Position numbers and translations under genes: made by a program
Notes under the pieces: generated by a model
What the model saw: the letters and a program-made list of their open reading frames with translations, nothing else
The model's database searches: none
Told to the model about the DNA's origin: nothing
DNA from: REEB95 sp035934995
GTDB taxonomy: Bacteria > Pseudomonadota > Alphaproteobacteria > ATCC43930 > CGMCC-115725
Length of the DNA stretch: 64,000 nt
Direction: 5' to 3'
Assembly (NCBI GenBank): GCA_035934995.1
Contig: DASYXI010000024.1
Span: forward strand, 1-64,000
Shown: in pieces, positions 1-7,119 of the stretch
How positions within the stretch are numbered: position 1 is the first letter of the stretch
Layout of the letters: the number at the start of each line of letters is the position of its first letter

Positions 1-1
1 A

Positions 2-460
2 ACGCCGGCAGAAGCGCCTCTCTCTGAAAACACCGACGTTGCGATCATCATACCAAGACGTCTCCGCGATCCCGCGCACCTCAAATACGTGGCCTCCCTG
101 CCATGCCTCATATGCGGTCGAACGCCCGCCCATGCCCATCACCTGCGCTTCGCCCAGCTCCGCTCCCTCGGAAGCAAGCCCAGCGACGAATGGACCGTGC
201 CACTCTGCCCGATCCATCACCGTTCGCTGCACGACGCGGGCCGAGAGGAAGAGTGGTGGCAAGCCAAGGAAATCGACGCCAAAGCGGAGGCGGAGAGACT
301 TTGGACCGAAACTCACCAGCCGACCGAACCGTCCGCACCGGCTGCTGTAACGGTGTCGCCGCTATTAGAACCAGAGAGCCACGAACCAACCGCTCCGGAA
401 CCTCAAGAGCACGCGGCCCCGAGTTCCGAAACAAAAAATGTCGACGTGCGGAGCCCCTGA
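2..460 (+). CDS. HNH-like zinc-binding protein, C-terminal part (cut by window edge)
   Basis: The frame is open from base 2, so the gene begins upstream of the window and the GTG at 89 is not its start. The visible protein reads 'RRLRDPAHLKYVASLPCLIC', then C-x2-C, a His-His pair, and 'VPLCPIHHRSLH' followed by E-E-W-W. This is the layout of small HNH-type or DUF968-like zinc proteins found near phage and integrated elements in alphaproteobacteria. The last 50 or so residues are Pro/Glu-rich and probably unstructured. Nuclease activity is a family inference. It lies just before a tRNA gene, consistent with an accessory location. Confidence 0.7.
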   Translation, partial: TPAEAPLSENTDVAIIIPRRLRDPAHLKYVASLPCLICGRTPAHAHHLRFAQLRSLGSKPSDEWTVPLCPIHHRSLHDAGREEEWWQAKEIDAKAEAERLWTETHQPTEPSAPAAVTVSPLLEPESHEPTAPEPQEHAAPSSETKNVDVRSP

Positions 461-507
461 CGGACCTTGCGCGGCACGTAACCAGCGTCTAATTAAGGTG
501 CCGCTGC

Positions 508-583
508 GTCCCCATCGTCTAGAGGCCTAGGACGGGGCCCTCTCACGGCCCAAACCGGGGTTCGAATCCCCGTGGGGACGCCA
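508..583 (+). tRNA. tRNA-Glu (anticodon CTC)
   Basis: The 76-base sequence folds as a cloverleaf. The 7-bp acceptor stem pairs GTCCCCA with TGGGGAC, and the T-arm holds GGTTCGAATCC. The anticodon stem GGGCC/GGCCC encloses the loop CTCTCAC, so the anticodon is CTC at 542–544. The 3' CCA is encoded at 581–583. The sequence matches the usual proteobacterial tRNA-Glu pattern. tRNA 3' ends are common integration sites, and the region downstream is full of small accessory genes and an integrase fragment. Confidence 0.97.
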
Positions 584-741
584 GTTTTCTTTGAACAAGA
601 TTACTACTTGTTTTTCAGACTGTTACTGAGGCCACACCTTTAGCTCGCACACACAATTTGCACACACGAGGCCCTGTCTGCGTCCACACCTTATATATAT
701 GCCTCTTACGCACGCGCCGCGTCGTTCGGTGCCTATGTGCA

Positions 742-966
742 TCAATGCTCGCCCTTGCCCATCCGCTCGAAGGCAAACGCACACACCGCCGCGACGGCAA
801 GAAAGAGCGCCGCGTAGCTTGCCGCAAGATGAGCCGGACGAACATACCACGGCGAGTGCAGGCCGAGCGCTATAGCGAGCATCACCGTTCCGCTTAAAAG
901 AAAGAAGATGGCAAGAACCAGCAGGAACGCACGCACCATTCTCGGAACGTCGGGATGCCAGATCAT
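742..966 (-). CDS. Small two-helix membrane protein, unknown function
   Basis: The 74-residue protein has two clear hydrophobic segments, roughly residues 10–34 and 42–65, joined by a short loop, and ends in a basic/acidic tail. Its ATG overlaps by one base the TGA of the upstream minus-strand gene (966–1169), so the two are probably translationally coupled. I do not recognise a family. The coupling and the clean membrane topology are the reasons for calling it a gene; the function is unknown. Confidence 0.55.
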   Translation of the reverse strand: MIWHPDVPRMVRAFLLVLAIFFLLSGTVMLAIALGLHSPWYVRPAHLAASYAALFLAVAAVCAFAFERMGKGEH

Positions 967-1169
967 CAGTTACGCCGCTCACCGGGGGCTGGCTTCATCC
1001 GTTGCAGTTCGGCTATCGCAGCAACGATCCGCTTCCATATCATTTGACCGTCAAGATCACCGCTCGCGATGCTCTCGTCCGCACGCTGTGCGGCAACGAC
1101 CCAAGCATTATCACCGTGCCGCTTCACCAGTAGGTGCGCAGCGCGCCAGATGTCAATTTCTTCAGTCAC
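966..1169 (-). CDS. Small conserved protein, DUF6961-like
   Basis: The protein has 67 residues and starts at a GTG. It reads 'TEEIDIWRAAHLLVKRHG', then A-x2-RADE and an 'AIAELQR' end. This resembles the short alphaproteobacterial proteins annotated as DUF6961, which have no known function. The GTG overlaps the TGA of a degraded zinc-finger gene upstream, and its own stop overlaps the start of the next gene. The three therefore sit as a tight minus-strand cluster. Family assignment is from memory of the sequence pattern. Confidence 0.65.
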   Translation of the reverse strand: MTEEIDIWRAAHLLVKRHGDNAWVVAAQRADESIASGDLDGQMIWKRIVAAIAELQRMKPAPGERRN

Positions 1170-1345
1170 GACAACCGCCCGATTAGTGATCGGCGTTCAG
1201 GCTTTTTGCTGACCGAGAACGGCTCAAACCCGACGAGCGAGTTGATCCAGCTAGCATGCTGCAACGTCGCCCCCTTCTCACCACACGCGGTTCATCTTGC
1301 GGGCCACCGGCAATCCCAATGCCTCCAACCGCCGGAACCATTCGA
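1166..1345 (-). pseudogene. Degraded zinc-finger protein, paralogue of the gene at 1612–1935
   Basis: The minus strand reads 'FRRLEALGLPVARKMNRV' in one frame, then shifts to 'CGEKGATLQHASWINSL' and on to a stop at 1166. This tail matches, residue by residue, the tail of the protein at 1612–1935 ('CGHKGTTLQHPSWVNSL'). A stop codon lies just before the second piece, so the copy is frameshifted. The zinc knuckle has kept only one of its cysteine pair in frame. It is best read as a broken paralogue. Confidence 0.6.
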
Positions 1346-1426
1346 GGCCTTTGGTCCTTGACCGCATTTGGTATGATCAAAGATACTACTATTGCGTAGC
1401 GTAGACTATTCAAAGGGAGCACATTC

Positions 1427-1603
1427 ATGACATTCAGTATTGGCTGCAAGGACGTCGGAGTCGATTGCGGGTTTACCGCCGAAGCTGCAACTGAGGATGA
1501 ATTGCTGAAGAAGGTCGCTCAGCACGCGAAGGACGCGCACGGCATGACCAGCATCGATGCTGCGACACTCGCGAAGGTCAAAGGCGCGATCAAGCGCAGT
1601 TAG
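1427..1603 (+). CDS. DUF1059 family small protein
   Basis: This 58-residue ORF begins with ATG at 1427, and an AAAGGGAG ribosome site lies 7–14 bases upstream. It encodes 'MTFSIGCKDVGVDCGFTAEA', then a charged helix (E-D-E-L-L-K-K-V) and an end rich in Lys. The C-K-D…D-C-x-F pattern is that of DUF1059, a family of tiny proteins of unknown role often found near stress genes. It stands alone on the plus strand between two minus-strand zinc-finger paralogues. Confidence 0.8.
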   Translation: MTFSIGCKDVGVDCGFTAEAATEDELLKKVAQHAKDAHGMTSIDAATLAKVKGAIKRS

Positions 1604-1611
1604 CCCGCCCA

Positions 1612-1935
1612 TCAGTTACGCCGCCCGATCAGTGGTTGGCGCTCAGCCTTTCTACTGACCGGGAACGGCTCAAAGCCAATCAGCGAGTTCACCCAACTCG
1701 GATGTTGAAGCGTCGTGCCTTTGTGTCCGCACCGGGAGCATATGGCGGACCTTCGCAGCACGTCACTGGACGCATCTGATCCCCATCGGATGACCAACGG
1801 CGCGAGCGCAACCGGCCGATGGTGTCCGCAACCGGGAGCACGCAGTACAGCCAAAGCCACGAGCAGGGTCCGCGACGTTGGCCGAGGGTGGGCACGGATG
1901 GCAGAGGGCGGGAACGCATGGAGATAGCATCGCAC
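1612..1935 (-). CDS. Small zinc-finger protein of unknown function
   Basis: The C-terminal two thirds are convincing: 'GCGHHRPVALAPLVIRWG', then 'CSRCGHKGTTLQHPSWVNSL' and a basic tail. Two cysteine/histidine knuckles suggest one bound zinc. Proteins of this pattern are common, short and uncharacterised in alphaproteobacteria. The first 25–30 residues look poor, so the true start may lie inside the ORF. A second, frameshifted copy lies at 1166–1345. Confidence 0.5.
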   Translation of the reverse strand: MRCYLHAFPPSAIRAHPRPTSRTLLVALAVLRAPGCGHHRPVALAPLVIRWGSDASSDVLRRSAICSRCGHKGTTLQHPSWVNSLIGFEPFPVSRKAERQPLIGRRN

Positions 1936-1989
1936 GACTCGGGGTCACTTCAAGCGGCGCGCCGAGCGGGCTTTCGTTGAACCGCCGCC

Positions 1990-2670
1990 TTACGTTTCCA
2001 GCGGCTCAACCAAGCTCGGCTCATCGTATTTCACGTTACCGATCCTCGGGCCGATCTTGATCGCCTTCATTTCGTTGGCGGGGTATGGCCTGAGCATCCC
2101 TTGTAATTCGTTGCTGGTGACAGGACGCTTGCCTAGCCACCTCGCGTAGCTGCTGGGATCGAGGATCACGGGCATCCGATTGTGAATGGGCGCGCACAGC
2201 GCGTTGGGCTCGGTGGTGATGATGGTGCACGAGCGGATCACTTCACCGCTGGCCTTGTCTGTCCACTTCTCCCACAGGCCGGCGAAGCTAAACGGGCGGT
2301 CATCCTTCATCGCGATCAGGTAAGGCTGCCTCCGCATGACATCGATCGTCTGCCACTCGTAGAATCCGTCAGCCGGTATGATGCACCGCCGTTTCTTGAA
2401 GGCATCGCGGAACGCTGGCTTCTCGGCGACAGTCTCCGCCTTCGCGTTGATGAGACTGTAGCCGATCTTTGCGTCCTTCGCCCAGAACGGCACCAAGCCC
2501 CAGCGCATCATCTCGCCGCGGCGCTGCTTCGTCGCGCCATCGTCAATCACCACGAGCACGTCCTGCGTCGGCGCGATGTTGTAGCGCGAGGGCAGGTTGA
2601 CGCTGTTCGTCAGATTGTAAAGCCGGACGATCTCGCGGAACGAGACGGTGAGTTTGTATCGGCCGAACAC
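1990..2670 (-). CDS. HMCES/YedK-like SOS response-associated protein with Cys2 replaced by Phe
   Basis: Family members shield abasic sites in single-stranded DNA by a covalent link through Cys2, which becomes the N-terminal residue once Met is removed. The GTG at 2670 gives 226 residues, close to the usual 222. The N-terminus aligns as M-F-G-R-Y where the family has M-C-G-R-Y. The other active-site residues sit at the expected places: Asn75 (in 'INAKAET'), Glu105 ('GFYEW') and His163 ('HNRMP'). The ORF also extends 26 residues upstream, but this extension is not family-like. Loss of Cys2 should remove crosslinking and the frame is otherwise intact, so this is either a variant, a recent inactivation or a base error. 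Confidence 0.85.
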   Translation of the reverse strand: MFGRYKLTVSFREIVRLYNLTNSVNLPSRYNIAPTQDVLVVIDDGATKQRRGEMMRWGLVPFWAKDAKIGYSLINAKAETVAEKPAFRDAFKKRRCIIPADGFYEWQTIDVMRRQPYLIAMKDDRPFSFAGLWEKWTDKASGEVIRSCTIITTEPNALCAPIHNRMPVILDPSSYARWLGKRPVTSNELQGMLRPYPANEMKAIKIGPRIGNVKYDEPSLVEPLET

Positions 2671-2835
2671 CTCAGTACCCCAGCCCCTCGACGATATGGC
2701 GATTCTATATAAGACTGACTGCGGCGAATAGGCGGCGCCCCATCGCATTAATATGCGGGGCTTTAAGCCGTTCGGTTTCCTGCATTACAATTGCGCCTTC
2801 GCCAGCGAGGATTCCAGACTCAGAGGGGGACCGCG

Positions 2836-3273
2836 ATGCAGCCGAACGAGCAGCCAACGATCAAGCTAGGACAGCTCGAAGTTCGCTATCTGTTAGATGG
2901 AACGGAAACCGGTGCTGCTTCGGGGATGTTCGAGCTTACTGTGCCGCCGGGCGCGCGTGTACCGCCCCCGCACAGCCATACGAACAACGAAGAGATTATT
3001 TACGTTCTTGAGGGCAAGCTGCGCTATTCGGTCGACGGCGACGTGCGCGATCTCATACCCGGCGAACGCATGTACACGGCGCGCGGCTCGGTGCACGGCT
3101 TCAGCAATCCACATGACAAGACTGCCCGCGCGCTGGTGATCCTTACACCCGACATCGGCGCTCAATACTTCCGCGACATCCTCGGCGTCCTCAGCCAACC
3201 CGGCGGCCAGAATCCGGCTAAGATGGCCGAGGTGATGACCCGCTATGGTTTGGTTCTAGCGCCACCGTCCTGA
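2836..3273 (+). CDS. Single-domain cupin protein
   Basis: The protein has 145 residues and starts at ATG 2836, preceded by an AGAGGGGGA ribosome site. It contains the cupin motif 1 'PPPHSHTNNEEIIYVLEGKL' (two His and a Glu as metal ligands) and motif 2 'PGERMYTARGSVHGFSNP' (the last His). The short C-terminal helix resembles quercetin-dioxygenase-like cupins. Substrate cannot be told from sequence. It stands alone, divergent from the YedK-like gene. Confidence 0.85.
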   Translation: MQPNEQPTIKLGQLEVRYLLDGTETGAASGMFELTVPPGARVPPPHSHTNNEEIIYVLEGKLRYSVDGDVRDLIPGERMYTARGSVHGFSNPHDKTARALVILTPDIGAQYFRDILGVLSQPGGQNPAKMAEVMTRYGLVLAPPS

Positions 3274-3309
3274 GGGCCCCCTTTGCGCGCCAGAGATCGA
3301 CGTTAGAGA

Positions 3310-3546
3310 TCATCGGTGCTCCCGCGGATCGATAGGGATAGGTGAGCGATCGTAGCGCGTGCCGTCCCGCCGGATACCCTTCACGAAGCCTTGGGCCCGC
3401 CAGATCTCGATCGCGACGTGATTGGATTTCACTGCGAGGAATTCATCCGCGCGCCCGATCGCGACAGAATCCTTTCGCGCCTCGACGGCTCGGATATCGT
3501 GAACCTCGCCGTCGTCATCGAGAAAGTAGAAGCGATAAAGCGGCAT
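3310..3546 (-). CDS. Small conserved protein, DUF6894-like
   Basis: The protein has 78 residues. A GAGGAG sequence eight bases upstream favours the ATG at 3546 over the GTG at 3552. It begins 'MPLYRFYFLDDDGEVHD', like the rhizobial and rhodospirillal small proteins with a short beta-hairpin N-terminus annotated as DUF6894. It then has an 'AIGRADEFLA' helix and a 'IEIWRAQGFV' strand. The function is unknown. Confidence 0.6.
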   Translation of the reverse strand: MPLYRFYFLDDDGEVHDIRAVEARKDSVAIGRADEFLAVKSNHVAIEIWRAQGFVKGIRRDGTRYDRSPIPIDPREHR

Positions 3547-3614
3547 CGCCACCGCTCCTCACGCAGCCCGCAACCGTGTAAGACGGTCCCAGGCGACGCC
3601 TTATTCGTTTCGCC

Positions 3615-3905
3615 TCACTTTATATCCGCCACCAGCTTGCCGAACTCCTCCGGCGTAAAGCCTCGCACGGTCGTCGTGCGGACAAAACCTCGCGCAGACA
3701 ATCTCGCTGAGTATTTGGCCATCGCATCGCCGTTCGGCATCTCTACGACCGAGATCGCGTCATACTTACCGGTTGTCACGTAGGCGCAGACAATCCGGCC
3801 GCCGAGCTTCTGCGCCAGCACCTTGCTCGCCTCGTAGCGTTTCACGACGTCTTTGATCGCTTTGGCGCCCTGCTCGGTGAATTTCAAATGGCAGATGAAA
3901 ATCAT
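3615..3905 (-). CDS. GYD domain protein
   Basis: The protein has 96 residues from ATG 3905, with a GGGAGG ribosome site five bases upstream. The sequence has the GYD-family pattern: an N-terminal strand 'FICHLKFTEQGAKAIKD', 'LGGRIVCAYVTTGKYDAISV', a 'PNGDAMAKYSARLSARG' helix and a 'TTTVRGFTPEEF' end. GYD proteins are small ferredoxin-fold proteins of unknown role. The G-K-Y-D segment is the eponymous motif. Confidence 0.8.
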   Translation of the reverse strand: MIFICHLKFTEQGAKAIKDVVKRYEASKVLAQKLGGRIVCAYVTTGKYDAISVVEMPNGDAMAKYSARLSARGFVRTTTVRGFTPEEFGKLVADIK

Positions 3906-4010
3906 CACTGCCTCCCTCGAACATTTATTGATGGCCGACTTTGCTAGGTCGGCAATTCAATATACGCCCGTCCCCAGAGCGGTATTGGAACTATTTCGGG
4001 GCGCCTTTTA

Positions 4011-4496
4011 TCACGGCTCTCCTAGGTGCTTGCGGTAGGTTTCGATCCAGTCCGCGGCAATCTCTCGCTGCGCTTCTTCAAGTGGCACCCGACCAGCACA
4101 GACCTGCTCGTGCAGATAGTTCTCCAGTCGGTCCTTGACGTACGCGTTCCATGGGCCATCCCACGGCTCGGGCCAGAGGTTTTGCGGCGAGGTAGGACTG
4201 CCGCCTAGCTCAAGAGGTATTAGGTGATCCTCTTCGTAGTCGCGTGTTTCCAAATCGGCGTATCCCCACTCGCGTAGCTGCTCCCGCTTCAAGCGATAGG
4301 TGTATTCCTCTGGCGGTCGGACCGTTCGTGTCCAGCCGTGCACACAAATCGTCTCGTAGATGTTGGATTGCGCCACTGATGGGTTGATCACTCCGGGTGT
4401 TCGCAAGAGATCGGGCCGTATGGGTGCTTGAGCGAAGGCAAGCGAAACACTGGCACAACAGAGCGCGAACGCCAGCAGCGAAACGTTGCTGAGCAT
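4011..4496 (-). CDS. Secreted HNH-like protein
   Basis: Starting at ATG 4496 gives 161 residues with a signal peptide (about residues 1–22, hydrophobic core ending in A-F-A-Q). The ORF runs 42 codons further upstream, but the signal peptide supports the inner start. The mature part holds 'YEEDHLIPLELGGSPTSPQN' followed by L-W-P-E, the layout of the HNH-type secreted family (E-D-H, then G-G and N-L-W-P). Two cysteines (in 'ICVHGW' and 'QVCAGR') may form a disulfide. It is a family-based inference that it acts outside the cytoplasm; cleavage activity is untested. Confidence 0.75.
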   Translation of the reverse strand: MLSNVSLLAFALCCASVSLAFAQAPIRPDLLRTPGVINPSVAQSNIYETICVHGWTRTVRPPEEYTYRLKREQLREWGYADLETRDYEEDHLIPLELGGSPTSPQNLWPEPWDGPWNAYVKDRLENYLHEQVCAGRVPLEEAQREIAADWIETYRKHLGEP

Positions 4497-4570
4497 TGTA
4501 AATCCCCAGGAGCTAATCGGCCGGAAATTTTTACCGCAAAATTGCGAGAGGTCTAGTGCTACTGTCGCGG

Positions 4571-4650
4571 GGGCGGTTACCCCGTCGGCGGCAGGGCCGG
4601 TCTCGATGTGGCCGCACGACACGCCTCGGTCTACCTCGCGAGCAACCTCA
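4571..4650. repeat. Degenerate dispersed repeat, copy 1
   Basis: About 80 bases match the stretch 6661–6740 at a constant offset of 2,090 bases, including an exact 17-base core at 4630–4646. The conservation is imperfect but continuous. It lies just upstream of the start of the secreted HNH-like gene. No protein in any frame explains both copies. Confidence 0.55.
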
Positions 4651-4801
4651 GATGGCCCACAATGACACGCGAGTTAGCCGCTAGTCCGATCCTTGCCGCT
4701 CGCACTCACCGGGTAGTGCTCAGATTGACTTGATCTGTAACGGCTGTTCGCAGGGGCTCTATCCTCACGCAGGAAGCTCGACGTGTGCCATATTGTCGGG
4801 C

Positions 4802-4969
4802 ATGCGACATCGCAAGAACAAGGGTTTCCCGGACCGCGAGATCATGGCGAAGGCCCAGGGACGTTTCGCGAAGGCCGATAAACAACGCGCTGGCATCAAG
4901 GCGAACCCCAAAAGGGAAGTCGCCCGCGAACAAGAGCGCGCCAGGCGACCCAAGAAGCCCGATGCCTAA
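4802..4969 (+). CDS. Small very basic protein, doubtful
   Basis: From ATG 4802 the frame gives 55 residues, nearly a third of them Lys or Arg ('MRHRKNKGFPDREIMAKAQG', then K-K-P-D-A at the end). There is no clear ribosome site. It resembles tiny nucleic-acid-binding proteins or a random Arg-rich frame. Kept because the lysine content is unusual for a shadow frame in this GC-rich DNA. Confidence 0.3.
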   Translation: MRHRKNKGFPDREIMAKAQGRFAKADKQRAGIKANPKREVAREQERARRPKKPDA

Positions 4970-5074
4970 AGGTCCGCGCGAGGGATAGCGCTCCGGGCGG
5001 ACGCCCTTGAGACACTGGATCGCGGTCAATGCAGGCCTTTCGCTCGCCACATTGGCACACCATGTATTGGCGGT

Positions 5075-5272
5075 ATGGCAATCCTTGACGTTAAAGGCCC
5101 ACTCTCGGCGGGCGAATTTGAGTCCCTTCGGGAATTGTCCAAGGGGCTTAAGTGGCAGACTATCCCTTTCCAACATACGGCGAAGCTGCTCAGACTCGGC
5201 TATGCCACAGAGGCAATCGGTGGCCTACGAATCACCGAGAGTGGGCAAGTGCGAGTGGCAAAGGGAAGCTAG
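5075..5272 (+). CDS. Small 'EF.SL…LGYA' family protein, copy 1
   Basis: The protein has 65 residues. It contains 'LSAGEFESLRELSKG', 'IPFQHTAKLLRLGYA' and 'LRITESGQVRVAKG'. The same three blocks recur at 5272–5477 and 5803–6006, so this is a tandem family. The E-F-x-S-L helix, an L-x-x-L-G-Y-A turn and a T-E-S/T-G-x-x-R wing resemble a minimal winged helix, but this is inference. Its stop overlaps the GTG of the next copy. Confidence 0.6.
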   Translation: MAILDVKGPLSAGEFESLRELSKGLKWQTIPFQHTAKLLRLGYATEAIGGLRITESGQVRVAKGS

Positions 5273-5477
5273 TGACCACAAAGCGGCCCAAGCGGCCGCC
5301 GCTGACAAACGCGGAATTTCAGTCCCTCAATGAGAGTTGGAGGTCGACTTTTCTCGGCGACTGGATGTGCTCCCAGCTCACGAAGACAAGCGGATGAATC
5401 TCGGCTATGCGAGGGCTAGCGATCTCGGCCTGCCGCTCACTGAAACCGGCAAAGATCGCATCCAGAAAGGCAGATAG
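5272..5477 (+). pseudogene. Small 'EF.SL…LGYA' family protein, copy 2, frameshifted
   Basis: It starts at a GTG overlapping the stop of copy 1 and reads 'TTKRPKRPPLTNAEFQSLNE' in frame. The continuation, 'PAHEDKRMNLGYARASDLGL' and then P-L-T-E-T-G-K-D-R, is in another frame and ends at the stop 5475–5477. From the GAATTT of E-F to the end of 'GYA' there are 98 bases, one short of a whole number of codons. A single-base deletion is therefore the simplest explanation. Confidence 0.6.
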
Positions 5478-5517
5478 ACCTGCGCGATCGACGCGCTGCA
5501 CACGCTGCGGTCGGCGG

Positions 5518-5685
5518 TTAGCCTTCCGCCGTCTCGATCGCCGTCAGCCGGTCGGCCTCGGCTTGGGCCTGGTCGCTGGTCATATAGAGCAGACGCGACT
5601 GGCGCTTGACATCGGGCGCGGAGCTTTCGACCGTCCACCCTGCCAATCCGTCCCGCCGGAACTCAACGACGCGATAGGTTGCCAT
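5518..5685 (-). CDS. Small conserved protein of unknown function
   Basis: The protein has 55 residues from ATG 5685 (an upstream in-frame ATG at 5733 would add 16 poor residues). It reads 'MATYRVVEFRRDGLAGWTVE', then a 'RQSRLLYMTSDQAQAEADRL' end. This pattern of a short beta sheet and one helix is seen in other uncharacterised small alphaproteobacterial proteins. No function can be given. Confidence 0.5.
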   Translation of the reverse strand: MATYRVVEFRRDGLAGWTVESSAPDVKRQSRLLYMTSDQAQAEADRLTAIETAEG

Positions 5686-5802
5686 ATCTCCATAATAGGG
5701 CACGGCAATGTCACACGCCAAAGCATATCGCAAATTGGTAGTGGCTCATTTTGAAACCCCTGCTCTCTTGGCCTTGTCTCGGCCTTCTGTCATCTTTCGT
5801 GG

Positions 5803-6006
5803 ATGGCGACCCCTGCCCACTCCGCGCCCGTAACCCAAGAAGAATTTCGGTCCCTTCAAGCGGTAGCTGAGGGGACCATTCATATACCGTGGCGGCATCG
5901 GGATAGGCTGGTCAGCCTGGGGTACGCCGAGGACACATTTTCCGGTCCGCGGCTGACTGATACCGGCAAGTTCCGTCTCTCGATAGGGTGGCGACCAAGC
6001 GATTGA
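5803..6006 (+). CDS. Small 'EF.SL…LGYA' family protein, copy 3
   Basis: The protein has 67 residues: 'VTQEEFRSLQAVAEG', 'IPWRHRDRLVSLGYA' and 'PRLTDTGKFRLSIG'. It is the third member of the tandem set, separated from copies 1 and 2 by an opposing small gene. Divergence between copies is large outside the three blocks, so the duplication is old. Confidence 0.6.
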   Translation: MATPAHSAPVTQEEFRSLQAVAEGTIHIPWRHRDRLVSLGYAEDTFSGPRLTDTGKFRLSIGWRPSD

Positions 6007-6228
6007 AACGCCCCCGACACCAGCCGGCGCAAGGCTCGATTGAGTATGAAGTTGCGCTGGTGTCCCAAGACCCGACATGGCTTCATGGCGTGCGCTGCTG
6101 CTGCTTTGGACTTTCAGGAGGCCAGGGCCAACGCCGACGCTACTATCCCAGGCTCATACCCGTCGAGCAGTTGACATCGCGCGATGCTTGCTCTCGCGTG
6201 GGCGTTAGCACTGCAGACCACTTCAGGC

Positions 6229-6420
6229 TCACGCGGACTTCGGTAGTGGCTGTTGATGCCTGTGAACGAGCCGAGTGCCGTCCCAAAGCTCGAACCCTTC
6301 AAACTCCTGCTTGCGCTCCTCGAACAGCGCCTCGGCATGTCCGATTGCAGCCTCGTCGGATAGGTCCACTAGGACTTCGACCGCGGCGAAATGCCCACGC
6401 CGCATGAAATAGCAGCGCAC
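6229..6420 (-). CDS. Small 'CYF…ELWDG' family protein, copy 1
   Basis: The protein has 63 residues. An AGGAGG site ends five bases upstream of GTG 6420, which decides the start. It reads 'VRCYFMRRGHFAAVEVL', 'LSDEAAIGHAEALFEERK' and 'FEGFELWDGTRLVHRH'. A paralogue lies at 6764–6964. The fold is probably one sheet and a helix; no function is known. Confidence 0.65.
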   Translation of the reverse strand: MRCYFMRRGHFAAVEVLVDLSDEAAIGHAEALFEERKQEFEGFELWDGTRLVHRHQQPLPKSA

Positions 6421-6763
6421 CGCAACCTCCTCTAATCCCAGGCGAGAGCGCGCGCGGCCCGTTATCACATGAGTTCTAGCGTGGCTCTCACTCGTCGGCC
6501 GCCTGGACCAACCAAGCCGAAATTAAACATAATTTTGCCACAAATCCAATTTCAAAACAACACAACCTACTTTTGTGCGCTGGCGCGCACTCCTACACGG
6601 GCGCCCCGTTGCTCGAAATTTCCACCACAAAAGTTCAAGGTGTCTAAGCGGGGGGTTCGCGCAACGCTCCCCCGCTGCTGGGTGGCCGGGTACTGATGCA
6701 GCCGCACGGCACGCTTCGTTCTACCTCGCGAGCAACGTCAGGCGGCTATCGTTGCTGCTTAGG
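6421..6763. other. Gene-free gap with a repeat copy and an A-rich stretch
   Basis: Between the two 'ELWDG' genes I find no credible coding frame. The left half, about 6520–6580, is strikingly A-rich and T-rich for this GC-rich DNA. The right half holds the second copy of the 80-base repeat (6661–6740). It may be a spacer left by element decay. Confidence 0.5.
6661..6740. repeat. Degenerate dispersed repeat, copy 2
   Basis: Partner of 4571–4650, with the exact 17-base core at 6720–6736. Both copies are followed by non-homologous sequence. No flanking target duplication was noticed. Confidence 0.55.
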
Positions 6764-6964
6764 CTATGCGGACCGCCTCACGTCCGCAGGATGCTGATGT
6801 ACGAGGCGGGCGCCATCCCACAGTTCGATGCCCGAGAACTCGTCTTTGCGCTTCTCGAACAACTGCAACGCCTGCTCGATGGCCGCCTCGTCTGAGGTAC
6901 AGCGCACGACTTCAACTGACCTGATGGTCCCGTTCTTGAGAAAGTAGCAACGCAAAGCACTCAT
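6764..6964 (-). CDS. Small 'CYF…ELWDG' family protein, copy 2
   Basis: The protein has 66 residues from ATG 6964 and reads 'MSALRCYFLKNGTIRSVEVV', 'SDEAAIEQALQLFEKRKDEF' and 'GIELWDGARLVHQH'. It shares about half of its residues with the protein at 6229–6420. An AGGAGG lies upstream but with a long spacing of about 13 bases. The function is unknown. Confidence 0.65.
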   Translation of the reverse strand: MSALRCYFLKNGTIRSVEVVRCTSDEAAIEQALQLFEKRKDEFSGIELWDGARLVHQHPADVRRSA

Positions 6965-7119
6965 TGGTGGCGACGCGCCTCCTACAACAAACTGATCCTA
7001 CGCGCATACCATTACGCGCCAGTGACAGTAGCGCTGCGTCTTGTGTTCTGCTCGTGAAACTTCTGTTGGACATGACGGAGCATTTAGTCGGGCAGCGATA
7101 ATCTCTTCAGCCGCGACTC

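Noticed and set aside
615..897. Overlapping small frames between the tRNA and the two-helix protein
   Set aside because: Arg/Cys-rich with no start signal or family; the minus-strand membrane protein is the better reading.
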